Assembly (NCBI RefSeq): GCF_015291725.1
Contig: NZ_CP030038.1
Location: 3,957,001-4,021,000, forward strand
DNA: 64,000 nucleotides
DNA from: Bradyrhizobium sp. CCBAU 51765
GTDB taxonomy: Bacteria; Pseudomonadota; Alphaproteobacteria; Rhizobiales; Xanthobacteraceae
Reading direction: 5' to 3'
The notes under the pieces are model-generated. The model saw only the letters and a list, made by a program, of their open reading frames with translations, was not told the origin of the DNA and searched no databases. The position numbers were made by a program, and so were the translations under genes. Positions 35,303-44,864 of the stretch are shown here, piece after piece; position 1 is the first letter of the stretch; the number at the start of each line of letters is the position of its first letter.

Positions 35303-37093
35303 ATGCCCCAGACACCCTCATCCCTGCATCTGTTCGCCGACGTGCTCGCGCGCGTGCACGCCGCCTGCCGCGAGCTTGCGGCAGACGCCAATTGGCCGGA
35401 GGGCATCGATTTCTCACGCGTGGTGGTCGAGCCGCCGCGCGATGCCTCCCACGGCGACATGGCGACCAACGCCGCCATGGTGCTTGCGAAAGAGGCAAAG
35501 GCAAAGCCGCGCGACCTCGCCGAGCAGATCGCCGAGCGGCTGCGTGCCGACGCGCTGATCACCAAGGTCGACGTCGCCGGTCCCGGCTTCATCAACCTGA
35601 CACTCAAGCCGGCCGCCTGGGCCGAAGCCCTGCGGACGGTGCTGCGCGAGGGCGCCGATTACGGCCGCGTCCGGGGCGGCTCAAAGGTCAACGTCGAATA
35701 CGTCTCGGCCAATCCGACCGGACCGATGCATGTCGGCCATTGCCGCGGTGCCGTGTTCGGTGACGCATTGGCGAGCCTGCTCCAGTTCGCCGGCCACGAC
35801 GTCACGCGCGAGTACTACATCAACGATGCCGGCGCTCAGGTCGACGTGCTCGCACGCTCCGCGTTCCTGAGGTATCGCGAAGCGCTCGGCGAGGACATCG
35901 GTGCCATTCCCGAAGGGCTCTATCCCGGCGACTACCTCAAGCCGGTCGGCGAGGCGCTGGCGAAGGAGCACGGCGACAAGCTTCTCTCGATGAGCGAGGC
36001 TGGGTGGCTGCCGACCGTGCGCGCCAAGGCGATCGCGATGATGATGGACGAGATCAAGGACGATCTCGCCGCCCTCAACATTCGTCACGACGTATTCTTC
36101 TCCGAGCGCTCCCTGATCGAGACCGGTAACAACAAGGTTGCCGAGACCATCGACTTCCTGAAGGCCAAGGGCGACATCTATGAGGGCCGCCTGCCGCCGC
36201 CGAAGGGCGCCCCGGTCGAGGATTGGGAGGATCGCGAGCAGCTGCTGTTCAAGGCGACCGCCTACGGCGACGACGTCGATCGTCCGCTGATCAAGTCGGA
36301 CAATTCCTACACCTACTTTGCCTCCGACATCGCCTACCACAAGAACAAGTTCGATCGCGGCTTCGCCGAAATGATCGACGTCTGGGGCGCCGACCATGGC
36401 GGCTACATCAAGCGCATGCAGGCGGCGGTAAAGGCGACCACCTCCGGAAAGGGTGCGCTCGACGTCAAGATCGTTCAGCTCGTGAAGCTCTTGCGCAACG
36501 GCGAGCCGGTCAAAATGTCGAAGCGGAGCGGGGACTTCGTCACCTTGCGTGAGGTGGTGGATGAGGTCGGTCAGGACGCCGTCCGCTTCATGATGCTCTA
36601 CCGGAAGAACGACGCGGTGCTCGACTTCGACCTCGCCAAGGTCATGGAACAGTCGCGCGACAATCCGGTGTTCTACGTCCAGTACGGTCACGCCCGCGGC
36701 CACTCGATCTTCCGCAACGCGCGCGCCGAGGTGTTCCCGGAACTGCCCGAGGATACCGGGAAGCGGATCGCTTGGCTCAGTGAGTCGGCCGTGGAGCGGC
36801 TGTCGGACCCGGTCGAACTCGATCTTCTCAAGCGCCTCGCAATTTATCCGCGCATGCTGGAAGCGGCCGCCGCGGCCCACGAGCCGCACCGAATTGCCTT
36901 TTATCTCTATGAGTTAGCGAGCGAATTTCACGCACTTTGGACGAAGGGGCGTGATTTGCCCTATTTACGCTTCATTATCAATAATGATGCAGATCTTACA
37001 AAGGCGCGACTGGCCATGGTCCAGGGCGTCGTCTCGGTCCTGGCATCGGGCCTCGCCATCCTCGGCGTCCATGCCCCGGACGAGATGCGGTAG
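35303..37093 (+). CDS. argS: Arginyl-tRNA synthetase
   Basis: 596 residues, normal class I ArgRS. The N-terminal Add-1 domain (about 1-110) is followed by the catalytic domain with ANPTGPMHVGHCRGA (HIGH motif as HVGH) and KMSKRSGDFV (KMSK loop), then the anticodon-binding domain with the C-terminal end ...LGVHAPDEMR. It charges tRNA-Arg with arginine using ATP. Located between dgt and the SPOR-domain gene, as in related genomes. Confidence 0.97.
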   Translation: MPQTPSSLHLFADVLARVHAACRELAADANWPEGIDFSRVVVEPPRDASHGDMATNAAMVLAKEAKAKPRDLAEQIAERLRADALITKVDVAGPGFINLTLKPAAWAEALRTVLREGADYGRVRGGSKVNVEYVSANPTGPMHVGHCRGAVFGDALASLLQFAGHDVTREYYINDAGAQVDVLARSAFLRYREALGEDIGAIPEGLYPGDYLKPVGEALAKEHGDKLLSMSEAGWLPTVRAKAIAMMMDEIKDDLAALNIRHDVFFSERSLIETGNNKVAETIDFLKAKGDIYEGRLPPPKGAPVEDWEDREQLLFKATAYGDDVDRPLIKSDNSYTYFASDIAYHKNKFDRGFAEMIDVWGADHGGYIKRMQAAVKATTSGKGALDVKIVQLVKLLRNGEPVKMSKRSGDFVTLREVVDEVGQDAVRFMMLYRKNDAVLDFDLAKVMEQSRDNPVFYVQYGHARGHSIFRNARAEVFPELPEDTGKRIAWLSESAVERLSDPVELDLLKRLAIYPRMLEAAAAAHEPHRIAFYLYELASEFHALWTKGRDLPYLRFIINNDADLTKARLAMVQGVVSVLASGLAILGVHAPDEMR

Positions 37094-37233
37094 TTTGGGG
37101 CGAACTACCTAAGGGGAATTCGGGGGTAACCGGCAGAAGCCGGATCGCTTAGACTTGGTTGAAAGCCTTGTGGGTCGAAGGCCGCGCCTTGGTCGAGGGG
37201 CGCGCGGCTTTCCCGAAGGGACGCATCATTACG

Positions 37234-38793
37234 ATGGCCGAACGATATCAGGACAGACCGTTTCCTTCCGATGACTATGGTCGCGGCGGCGATCAGCATG
37301 GGAAGGCGGAAAATGATCCCTTGGCCGAGCTCGCCCGTCTGATCGGACAAACCGATCCGTTTGCAGGGCAGGGCCGGCCGACCGCGCGCCCGCAGGCAGC
37401 GCCGACCCGGAGCTATCATCCAGACGATTATCGCCAGGACGATGATCAGCAGGATTATGCCGAGCAGGCCCCGCCGCCGGCCGGGCCGCCCTCATGGATG
37501 CGCCGTGCCAACGTGCAGCCCGCACCCGCGCCGGAGCCTGACTATCCCGTCTCCGTCAGCCCGGTTCATCCGCTGCATCGCTATTCGGCCAAGCCTGCCG
37601 CGCCCGAGCCTGATGTTCATCAGGCTCAGGCCTATCAGGATGGCTCTTATCAGGATCAGGCATATCAAGGTCAGGCCTACCAGCAGCACGGCCAAACTTA
37701 CCAGGATCAGGCGGAGCAGGAGTCGCACGCGCAGACAGATCCGTCGCGCTACGATGATGCGCTCTACGGCCGGCTGGAGACAGGCGAGCAGGACTATCAG
37801 CGCGATCCCGCCTATCCGGACGACCCTTACGCGTTCCAAAGCGACTACCCCGACGAAATCGAAGAGCCGAAGAAGCAGCGCGGTGGCATGATGACGGTCG
37901 CGGCGATCCTCGCGCTCGCCGTGGTCGGCACCGGTGCGGCCTTCGCCTACAAGACCTATCTGGGCTCGCCCCGCAGCGGCGAGCCGCCGATCATCAAGGC
38001 CGACAACACGCCGACCAAGATCGTGCCGGCGCCGACGGACTCATCGGCCAAAGTGCCGGACCGTATGGCCAGCGGTGACGGCACTGAGAAGATCGTGCCG
38101 CGCGAGGAGGCGCCCGTCGACGTCAACGCCAAGGCGGGCGGTCCCCGCGTCGTGTTCCCACCGTTGAACCAGAATGCGAACCCGCCGTCGGTGGCCAGCG
38201 TCTCGCCATCTGCGGTTCCGTCGCCCAGCACGGGACCGGTCCCAGGCAATGGGACGTTGCCGAGCAATTCGCCGCGCCCGATCCGGACCGTCGCCGTAAA
38301 GGGCGACCAGACCGACGGCACCGCGCCGCAATCGGCCGCCGCCAAGCCGACGATCGCCGCGCCCAAGCCTGTTGCCGCGCCCGCTGCGACGGCGGCGCCG
38401 CACAATTCGCCGACCTCGGCAAATGCCAGCCTCAACCAGCCGCTTTCGCTCGCGCCGCAGTCGGGACCGACGGCCGAGCCTGCGCACCGGATGGCTGCCA
38501 CCAACCCGACGCAAATCGCCCCCGCCAGCAACGGTGGCGGCTACATCGTGCAGGTGTCTTCGCAGCAAAGCGAAGACAGCGCCGCGGCGTCATACCGAGT
38601 GCTTCAGAGCAAATACGGCAGCGTGCTCGGCTCCCGTTCGCCGGTGATCAAGCGGGTCGATCTGACCGACAAGGGCAAGGGGATCGTCTATCGCGCCTTC
38701 GCGGGTCCCTACGCTTCGGCCGAGGAGGCGACGCAGGCCTGCAACAGCCTGAAGGCTGCCGGCCTGTCCGCTTGCTTCATCCAGAGGAATTAA
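37234..38793 (+). CDS. Membrane-anchored SPOR-domain protein with Gln/Tyr-rich repeats
   Basis: 519 residues from ATG 37234 (a frame open from 37159 adds 25 doubtful residues). The cytoplasmic N-terminal part (about 210 residues) contains a low-complexity region of AYQDQAYQ-type repeats (about residues 125-170). One transmembrane helix (MMTVAAILALAVVGTGAAFAYK) follows, then a Pro/Ala/Ser-rich periplasmic linker and a C-terminal SPOR domain (about 430-519: GGYIVQVSSQQSEDSAAASYRVLQ...YRAFAGPYASAEEA). SPOR domains bind denuded glycan strands at the division site, so a role in cell division or septal wall synthesis is likely. nagZ follows after 46 bp. Confidence 0.9.
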   Translation: MAERYQDRPFPSDDYGRGGDQHGKAENDPLAELARLIGQTDPFAGQGRPTARPQAAPTRSYHPDDYRQDDDQQDYAEQAPPPAGPPSWMRRANVQPAPAPEPDYPVSVSPVHPLHRYSAKPAAPEPDVHQAQAYQDGSYQDQAYQGQAYQQHGQTYQDQAEQESHAQTDPSRYDDALYGRLETGEQDYQRDPAYPDDPYAFQSDYPDEIEEPKKQRGGMMTVAAILALAVVGTGAAFAYKTYLGSPRSGEPPIIKADNTPTKIVPAPTDSSAKVPDRMASGDGTEKIVPREEAPVDVNAKAGGPRVVFPPLNQNANPPSVASVSPSAVPSPSTGPVPGNGTLPSNSPRPIRTVAVKGDQTDGTAPQSAAAKPTIAAPKPVAAPAATAAPHNSPTSANASLNQPLSLAPQSGPTAEPAHRMAATNPTQIAPASNGGGYIVQVSSQQSEDSAAASYRVLQSKYGSVLGSRSPVIKRVDLTDKGKGIVYRAFAGPYASAEEATQACNSLKAAGLSACFIQRN

Positions 38794-38839
38794 CGGCCGT
38801 TTCCTTGACCCCCTCGCGGGGCAGGGTTAATCGGCCGTT

Positions 38840-39868
38840 ATGAGCACGCGGGCCTTCATTACCGGCGTATCCGGAACAGAACTGACCGCCGCCGAGCGGG
38901 AGTTCATCCGTGCCGAACGCCCATGGGGCTTCATCCTCTTCAAGCGCAACGTCGCGACACCAGCCCAAGTCGCTGCACTGGTTGCGGAATTGCGGGCGGT
39001 TGCCAATGCTCCTGACGCTCCGGTCCTGATCGATCAGGAGGGCGGACGGGTGCAGCGGCTGGGGCCGCCGCATTGGCCGGTCTATCCGCCGGGCGCCGTA
39101 TTCGCGACCTTATACGACACTGATTCGGCGCTTGGGCTCACCGCGGCGCGCCTCAGCGCCCGCCTGATCGCAGCCGATCTCGCTGATCTCGGCATCACCG
39201 TGGATTGCCTGCCGCTGGCCGATGTGCCCGTGCCGGGTGCCGACGCCGTCATCGGGAACCGGGCCTATGGCACCGAGCCAGGCAAGGTCGCGGCGATTGC
39301 CCGTGCGGTCACCGAGGGCCTGGAGCAGGGTGGCGTCTTGCCGGTTCTCAAGCACATTCCCGGTCATGGCCGGGCCACCGCCGACACCCACTTCAAGCTG
39401 CCGACGGTCGACACGCCCCGGGACGAGCTGGAACGGACCGATTTCGCCCCGTTCAAGTCCCTCGCGGATCTGCCGATGGCCATGACTGCACATGTTGTGT
39501 TTAGCGCGGTCGACCCCGCCCATCCGGCGACGACATCTGCGACAATGATTGCTGACGTGATTCGCGGCGCAATCGGGTTCCAAGGTTTGTTGATGAGTGA
39601 TGACGTGTCGATGAACGCGCTGTCGGGGAATATCGCCGAGCGGACCAGCGCCATCTTCGCGGCCGGCTGCGACGTGGCCCTGCATTGCAACGGCGACATC
39701 GAGGAGATGCGCGACGTCGCCGGCCAGACACCTGAATTGTCGGGCAGGGCATTGGAGCGGGCGAAAGCCGCGCTTGCCGCACGCAAGCCGCCGCAGCCAT
39801 TCGACCGGGCGGCCGCGCGCGCGGAACTGGACGCATTGATCGCACGGGCAAATACGGCATCGGCATGA
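38840..39868 (+). CDS. nagZ: Beta-N-acetylhexosaminidase (glycoside hydrolase family 3)
   Basis: 342 residues, typical for single-domain cytoplasmic NagZ. It has the family signature GVLPVLKHIPGHGRATADTH and the catalytic Asp region LLMSDDVSMNAL. NagZ removes GlcNAc from 1,6-anhydromuropeptides, the products of lytic transglycosylases, during cell-wall recycling. The ATG of scpA overlaps its stop by 4 bp, and the SPOR-domain gene lies just upstream. Confidence 0.95.
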   Translation: MSTRAFITGVSGTELTAAEREFIRAERPWGFILFKRNVATPAQVAALVAELRAVANAPDAPVLIDQEGGRVQRLGPPHWPVYPPGAVFATLYDTDSALGLTAARLSARLIAADLADLGITVDCLPLADVPVPGADAVIGNRAYGTEPGKVAAIARAVTEGLEQGGVLPVLKHIPGHGRATADTHFKLPTVDTPRDELERTDFAPFKSLADLPMAMTAHVVFSAVDPAHPATTSATMIADVIRGAIGFQGLLMSDDVSMNALSGNIAERTSAIFAAGCDVALHCNGDIEEMRDVAGQTPELSGRALERAKAALAARKPPQPFDRAAARAELDALIARANTASA

Positions 39869-40704
39869 CCGCAGAAATCCTATCGTTCGAAACCGGGCGG
39901 CCCGCAGAGCTCGCCGAGGGTGAGCCGGCGTTGGTGGTGGACGTCGAGGGCTATGAGGGCCCGCTCGACCTCCTGCTCGCATTGGCGCGGCAGCAGAAGG
40001 TCGACCTCGCCAAGATTTCGATCCTGGCGTTGGCCGACCAGTACCTCCACTTCATCGAGGCCGCGCGGAAGATCCGGCTCGAGCTTGCCGCCGACTACCT
40101 CGTCATGGCGGCCTGGCTTGCCTTTCTGAAGTCGCGCCTGCTGCTGCCGGAGCCGCCGAGTGCGGAAGGCCCGAGCGCGGAGCAGATGGCGACGGCACTG
40201 GCCAACCGCCTGCGCCGGCTGGAAGCCATACGCGAAGCGGCCAACCGGCTCATGAACAGGCCGCAATTGCAGCGCGACATCTTCCCGCGCGGCGAGCCCG
40301 AGCAGATCGCCGAGATCAAGCATCCGAAATACACCGCGACGCTGTACGACCTGCTCACCGCCTACGCGGCACAGCGCCAGTCGCGCGTGCTGGCGAGCGT
40401 GCATCTGGCCAAGCGCACGGTGTGGTCGCTCGCCGAAGCACGTGCCACGCTGGAGCGGTTGGTCGGAAGCCTCAACGAACAGGACGACTGGGGCGTGCTC
40501 GACGATTTTCTGATCCGGCATGTCGCCGATCCGACGCAGCGGGCGACGGTGTTCGCCTCGAGCTTTGCCGCCGCGCTCGAGCTGGTGCGCGAAGGTCAGC
40601 TCGAGCTGAACCAGAAAGAGGCGTTTGCGCCGATCTATTTCCGGAAGGGGCGCCCAAAACCGGTCCCGGACGCAGCTCCTGCGCCCGACGCGCCGGTCGC
40701 CTAA
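39865..40704 (+). CDS. scpA: Segregation and condensation protein A
   Basis: 279 residues, within the usual range. ScpA is the kleisin that bridges Smc heads with ScpB; the N-terminal FEGPLDLLL-type motif appears here as YEGPLDLLLALARQQKVDL, and the C-terminal winged-helix end (FAPIYFRKGRP) is present. It overlaps nagZ by 4 bp and precedes scpB by 21 bp, so nagZ-scpA-scpB form one transcription unit. The complex compacts and separates the chromosome. Confidence 0.95.
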   Translation: MTAEILSFETGRPAELAEGEPALVVDVEGYEGPLDLLLALARQQKVDLAKISILALADQYLHFIEAARKIRLELAADYLVMAAWLAFLKSRLLLPEPPSAEGPSAEQMATALANRLRRLEAIREAANRLMNRPQLQRDIFPRGEPEQIAEIKHPKYTATLYDLLTAYAAQRQSRVLASVHLAKRTVWSLAEARATLERLVGSLNEQDDWGVLDDFLIRHVADPTQRATVFASSFAAALELVREGQLELNQKEAFAPIYFRKGRPKPVPDAAPAPDAPVA

Positions 40705-40725
40705 GTGCAAGAAGGAGAATCTGCC

Positions 40726-41478
40726 ATGGCAAGCCTGGCTGAAGTGCGGGTAGAAGAGGCCGAGCCGATGGACAACGAATCCCAGGCACGTCCCGAAGAA
40801 TTGCGGCTGCTTGAAGCGCTGCTGTTCGCGTCGAGTGAACCGCTGGATACCGCGACGCTGGCCAAGCGCATGCCCGAGGGCGTGGACGTGAAGGCTGCGC
40901 TTGAGCAGCTCCAGGCCGATTATGCCTCGCGCGGCGTCAACCTCGTGCGTGTCGCCAACAAATGGACCTTCCGCACGGCCGGCGACCTCGCCTGGCTGAT
41001 GACGCGGGAGACCACCGAGACCCGTCGCCTGTCGCGTGCGGCGATCGAGGTGCTGGCGATCATCGCCTATCACCAGCCGGTGACCCGTGCCGAGATCGAG
41101 GAGATCCGCGGTGTCGTGACCTCAAAGGGCACGCTCGACGTGCTGCTGGAGACCGGCTGGATCAAGCCGCGTGGCCGCCGCAAGACGCCCGGCCGCCCCT
41201 TGACCTTCGGAACCACCGAGGAATTCCTGTCGCAATTCACCCTGGAACAGCTCGGCGACCTGCCGGGCCTCGAAGAGCTGAAGGGCACGGGCCTGCTGGA
41301 TTCGCGGCTGCCGACTGGATTTAGCGTGCCGACGCCGTCCGACGACCCGACTTTGCGCGAGGACGAGGATCCGCTGGAACCGGGCGAGGACCTCGATCTC
41401 GCCCTGGCGCCTGCGGTTGAGCCCGAGACGCCGGAAGGCGGCAATGAGGGCGGCAGCGAAGGCGGCGCCGAGGAGTGA
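40726..41478 (+). CDS. scpB: Segregation and condensation protein B
   Basis: 250 residues from ATG 40726, which has GAAGGAG 9 bp upstream; an in-frame GTG at 40705 is less likely. Two winged-helix domains: LRLLEALLFASSEPLDTATLA and the second with EVLAIIAYHQPVTRAEIEEIRG. It ends in an acidic Glu/Gly-rich tail of about 45 residues (PGEDLDLALAP...GGNEGGSEGGAEE). Partner of ScpA in the Smc condensin complex. tatA follows after a 164-bp gap. Confidence 0.95.
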   Translation: MASLAEVRVEEAEPMDNESQARPEELRLLEALLFASSEPLDTATLAKRMPEGVDVKAALEQLQADYASRGVNLVRVANKWTFRTAGDLAWLMTRETTETRRLSRAAIEVLAIIAYHQPVTRAEIEEIRGVVTSKGTLDVLLETGWIKPRGRRKTPGRPLTFGTTEEFLSQFTLEQLGDLPGLEELKGTGLLDSRLPTGFSVPTPSDDPTLREDEDPLEPGEDLDLALAPAVEPETPEGGNEGGSEGGAEE

Positions 41479-41642
41479 TGCCCTTCCGCTTACGGGCCCT
41501 GCGACCAGTTAACACTAGCAAGATTGCGTAGTGCCGACAGCGAATTGGCGCTGCCTTGGTCCTTGTTTTTGAGACCTGCCAAGCCTACGTTTCGGTGAAG
41601 ATCGGCCGGGTCCCCGGCCATGCGCGTTTGGAGGGTTGCAGG

Positions 41643-41876
41643 ATGGGTTCACTCAGCATTTGGCACTGGATCTTGGTGATCGCAGTGGTCCTGCTGCTGT
41701 TCGGCCGCGGCAAGATTTCGGATCTGATGGGCGACGTGGCGCAGGGCATCAAGGCCTTCAAGAAGGGCATGCAGGACGACGACAAGCCCGCCGAGAAGCC
41801 CGAGCCGGCCAAGTCGATCGAGCACAATGGTGCGCCGACTGCCGCACGGTCCGACGTCGGCAGCAAGGCCGTCTGA
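41643..41876 (+). CDS. tatA: Sec-independent translocase subunit TatA
   Basis: 77 residues from ATG 41643; a longer frame from 41556 is not needed. N-terminal transmembrane helix (SIWHWILVIAVVLLLFG), then the Gly-Arg hinge and amphipathic helix (KISDLMGDVAQGIKAFKKGM) and an unstructured acidic tail. TatA makes the pore-forming assemblies of the twin-arginine export system. First gene of tatABC; the spacing to tatB is 87 bp. Confidence 0.96.
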   Translation: MGSLSIWHWILVIAVVLLLFGRGKISDLMGDVAQGIKAFKKGMQDDDKPAEKPEPAKSIEHNGAPTAARSDVGSKAV

Positions 41877-41963
41877 GCCAGAGAGCACGCGAGACACGGG
41901 TAGCGGCCCCGATCCTGCGCGCGAGGATTGGGCCGGCTCCGGCTGGCGTGAACGGAAGACCTC

Positions 41964-42467
41964 ATGTTCGACATCGGGTGGAGTGAACTGGTCCTGATCG
42001 GGGTCGTGGCCCTGATCGCCATCGGCCCGAAAGAGCTGCCGGGCGTGTTGCGCATGGTCGGGCAATGGATGGGCAAGGCCCGCAAGATGGCCGCGGAGTT
42101 CCAGGGCCAATTTCAGGAAGCGATGCGCGAGGCCGAGATGGCCGACCTCAAGAAAAGCTTTGACGAGGTCAAGGAAGCCGCCACTGGCTTTGCCGGCAAC
42201 AATCCGCTGACCTCGCTCCAGAAGGACGTCAGCGACGCGCTCCGCGTCGATGCGCTGGACAAGCCGGCCGAGACGCCTGCCGCCACCGCCATCGATCCGC
42301 CCGTCACACCGACGACACCGGAAGCGCCGACGTCTGCGACCTTCATGGAAGCCGAAGCGCATGCGGCTGCGAACGAGCCGCTCGCGATCACCCGTGACGT
42401 CGAACAGGCACCGGTTGCGCAGGACACCGCGCCATCCGAGGCGATCAAGGACGCTAAAGCGTCATGA
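41964..42467 (+). CDS. tatB: Sec-independent translocase subunit TatB
   Basis: 167 residues: N-terminal helix (MFDIGWSELVLIGVVALIAIGPKELP), an amphipathic helix and a long Pro/Thr/Ala-rich tail. The MFDIG start and the Glu in the helix (SEL) are typical for TatB, which forms the substrate receptor with TatC. It overlaps tatC by 4 bp. Confidence 0.96.
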   Translation: MFDIGWSELVLIGVVALIAIGPKELPGVLRMVGQWMGKARKMAAEFQGQFQEAMREAEMADLKKSFDEVKEAATGFAGNNPLTSLQKDVSDALRVDALDKPAETPAATAIDPPVTPTTPEAPTSATFMEAEAHAAANEPLAITRDVEQAPVAQDTAPSEAIKDAKAS

Positions 42468-43276
42468 CCGACGCCGATATCGAGGCCAGCAAAGCCCCGC
42501 TGATGGACCATCTGATCGAGCTGCGCTCGCGGCTGATCAAGGCGCTGCTCGGCTTTGGCATTGCCTTCATCTTCTGCTTCTTCTTCGCCAAGCAGATCTA
42601 CAACGTGCTGGTCTGGCCGTTCGTGTGGGTCGCGGGGCCCGAGAACTCCAAGTTCATCTACACGGCGCTGCTGGAATATTTCATCACACAGCTGAAGCTT
42701 GCGCTGTTCGGCGCCGGCTTCATCTCGTTCCCGATCGTGGCGACGCAGATCTACAAGTTCGTCGCGCCCGGGCTCTATAAGCACGAGAAGCAGGCTTTCC
42801 TGCCGTACCTCGTCGCCACCCCGTTCTTCTTCGTGCTCGGTGCTGCGCTGGTCTATTTCGTCGTGCTGCCGATGCTGGTCCGCTTCTCGCTCGGCATGCA
42901 GCAGGCCGGCAGCGACGAGACCGCGCAGATCCAGCTCCTGCCCAAGGTCGGCGAATATCTGTCGCTGATGATGTCGCTGATCTTCGCCTTCGGCATCGCC
43001 TTCCAGCTTCCGGTGATCCTGACGCTGCTCGGGCGGATCGGCATCGTCACCTCGAAGATGCTGCGCGAGAAGCGCCGCTATTTCATCGTGATTGCCTTCG
43101 TCATAGCGGCCGTGCTGACACCGCCCGACGTGCTCAGCCAGTGCTCCCTGGCCATTCCGCTGATGGCGCTCTACGAGGGCTCGATCATCGCGGTGGGGAT
43201 GGTGGAGAAGAAGGCAGCGGCTTCGCAGGCCGCCACCGGCACCGACGTGTCGACGCCGGCCAATCCGGCGGAGTAG
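42464..43276 (+). CDS. tatC: Sec-independent translocase subunit TatC
   Basis: 270 residues with six transmembrane helices. The N-terminal LMDHLIELRSRLIKALLG signature and the loop FVAPGLYKHEKQAFLPY are diagnostic. TatC binds the twin-arginine signal peptide. The tail of about 25 residues is Ala/Thr-rich. It ends about 40 bp before the palindromic repeat at 43317, which probably ends the operon. Confidence 0.97.
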   Translation: MTDADIEASKAPLMDHLIELRSRLIKALLGFGIAFIFCFFFAKQIYNVLVWPFVWVAGPENSKFIYTALLEYFITQLKLALFGAGFISFPIVATQIYKFVAPGLYKHEKQAFLPYLVATPFFFVLGAALVYFVVLPMLVRFSLGMQQAGSDETAQIQLLPKVGEYLSLMMSLIFAFGIAFQLPVILTLLGRIGIVTSKMLREKRRYFIVIAFVIAAVLTPPDVLSQCSLAIPLMALYEGSIIAVGMVEKKAAASQAATGTDVSTPANPAE

Positions 43277-43316
43277 GGCACTTTCGCTTTATCATCGCAC
43301 GGCTCAGCCCATGATT

Positions 43317-43402
43317 CGTCATGCCCGGGCTTGACCCGGGCATCCACGACTTGATCTAAGGCGGCAGACACGTGGATGGTCGGGATAAACCCGGCCATGA
43401 CG
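43317..43402. repeat. Palindromic intergenic repeat, CGTCATGCCCGGG family
   Basis: Second copy of the element at 593-675: starts CGTCATGCCCGGGCTTG and ends CCCGGCCATGACG with inner arms CATCCACG/CGTGGATG. It stands between tatC and serS, 11 bp before the serS ATG, so its right arm may form part of the serS leader. Confidence 0.85.
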
Positions 43403-43413
43403 GGAAAACAGCC

Positions 43414-44745
43414 ATGCACGACATCAAATCGATCCGCGACAATCCACAAGCCTTCGACGCCGGCCTGGCACGGCGCGGTTTGAAGCCGATGTCGGCCGCG
43501 CTGCTGGCGATCGACGAGAGGCGTCGTGCGGCGATCCTCGCCTCCGAGCAGGCGCAGGCGCGGCGCAATGCTGCGTCCAAGGAGATCGGCGACGCCAAGA
43601 AAGCCAAGGACGAGGCCCGCGCCGCCAGGCTGATGGCCGAGGTCGCCGACCTCAAGACCACGATGCCGCAGCTCGAAGCCGCCGCCAAGGCTGCCGACGA
43701 GGAGCTGACGAAAGAGCTGTCGGCGATCCCGAACATTCCGTTTGACGAGGTGCCCGACGGCGTCGACGAGCACGGCAACGTCCAGCGCCACGTGTTCGGC
43801 AACAAGCGCAACTACAGCTTTGCGCCGAAGCTGCATGACGATCTCGGCACGGCACTCGGCTATATGGATTTCGAGGCGGCGGCCAAACTCTCCGGCGCGC
43901 GCTTCGTCGTGCTGAAGAAGGGGCTGGCGCGGCTCGAACGCGCGATCGGCCAGTTCATGCTCGATCTGCACACGACCGAGCATGGCTACACCGAGATCAA
44001 TCCGCCGCTTCTGGTGCGCAACGAGGTGATGTTCGGCACCGGGCAACTGCCGAAATTCGAGGACGACCAGTTCTGGGCGATCAAGGGCGAACTGCTCGCC
44101 TCGCCCGACCTTGAGCGGTTGAAGACCGAGCGCCTCGGTCTGATTCCCACCGCCGAAGTGTCGCTCACCAATCTGGCGCGCGAGTCCATTCTCGACGAGA
44201 AGCAATTGCCGATGCGGCTCACCGCGCTGACGCCATGCTTCCGTGCCGAGGCGGGCGCGGCCGGGCGCGACACGCGCGGCATGATCCGCCAGCACCAGTT
44301 CACCAAGGTCGAGCTGGTCTCGATCACCACGCCGGAAACCAGCAAGGATGAGCTGGAGCGGATGCTGTCCTGCGCCGAGCAGGTGCTGCAGAAGCTCGAC
44401 CTGCATTATCGCGTGATGACGCTCTGTGCAGGAGATATGGGTTTTTCGTCGCAGAAGACCTATGACATCGAGGTCTGGATGCCAGGGCAGGGCGATGGAG
44501 GCATGTTCCGCGAGATCTCGAGCTGCTCCGTCTGCGGCGACTTTCAGGCGCGCCGCATGGATGCGCGCTCGCGCGGGCCGGACGGCAAGCCGCGCTTCGT
44601 GCACACGCTGAACGGCTCCGGCACTGCGGTCGGCCGCGCGCTGATCGCCGTGATGGAGACCTATCAGCAGGAGGACGGCTCGATCGCGGTCCCCAGCGTG
44701 CTCCAGCCCTATATGGGCGGGCTGAAGGTGATCGCGCGCGACTAA
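43414..44745 (+). CDS. serS: Seryl-tRNA synthetase
   Basis: 443 residues from ATG 43414; the frame runs further upstream through the palindromic repeat but has no reason to be translated there. N-terminal coiled-coil arm (about 25-105, Ala/Glu/Lys-rich), then the class II core with motif 2 (TPCFRAEAGAAGRDTRGMIRQHQF) and motif 3 (NGSGTAVGRALIAVMET). It charges tRNA-Ser and tRNA-Sec. The stop codon overlaps the next repeat. Confidence 0.97.
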   Translation: MHDIKSIRDNPQAFDAGLARRGLKPMSAALLAIDERRRAAILASEQAQARRNAASKEIGDAKKAKDEARAARLMAEVADLKTTMPQLEAAAKAADEELTKELSAIPNIPFDEVPDGVDEHGNVQRHVFGNKRNYSFAPKLHDDLGTALGYMDFEAAAKLSGARFVVLKKGLARLERAIGQFMLDLHTTEHGYTEINPPLLVRNEVMFGTGQLPKFEDDQFWAIKGELLASPDLERLKTERLGLIPTAEVSLTNLARESILDEKQLPMRLTALTPCFRAEAGAAGRDTRGMIRQHQFTKVELVSITTPETSKDELERMLSCAEQVLQKLDLHYRVMTLCAGDMGFSSQKTYDIEVWMPGQGDGGMFREISSCSVCGDFQARRMDARSRGPDGKPRFVHTLNGSGTAVGRALIAVMETYQQEDGSIAVPSVLQPYMGGLKVIARD

Positions 44746-44790
44746 AGCGTTTTCCCGCGAAGTGGGCACCGGTTCGCGTCCGAAAACGCG
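44744..44790. repeat. Repeat AAAGCGTTTTC..GCGAAGTGG..CACCGGTTCGCG, copy 1
   Basis: Same element as the inverted copy at 46262-46310: both have GCGTTTTC-NN-GCGAAGTGG-N-CACCGGTTCGCGT. It begins on the serS stop codon. These two copies flank the segment 44791-46261 in opposite orientation. Short palindromic arms CGTTTTC/GAAAACG. Repeat status is seen directly. Confidence 0.75.
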
Positions 44791-44864
44791 GCATGACGAG
44801 AATCGCGTTGCGAAGATCGGACGGCCGGCTATCCTGCCGGCCCCTCAACGCAACCCCACCCTTC

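Noticed and set aside
44793..44864. N-terminal extension of the hypothetical gene at 44865
   Set aside because: Lies right behind the repeat, has no ribosome site and reads as basic low-complexity sequence; ATG 44865 is preferred.
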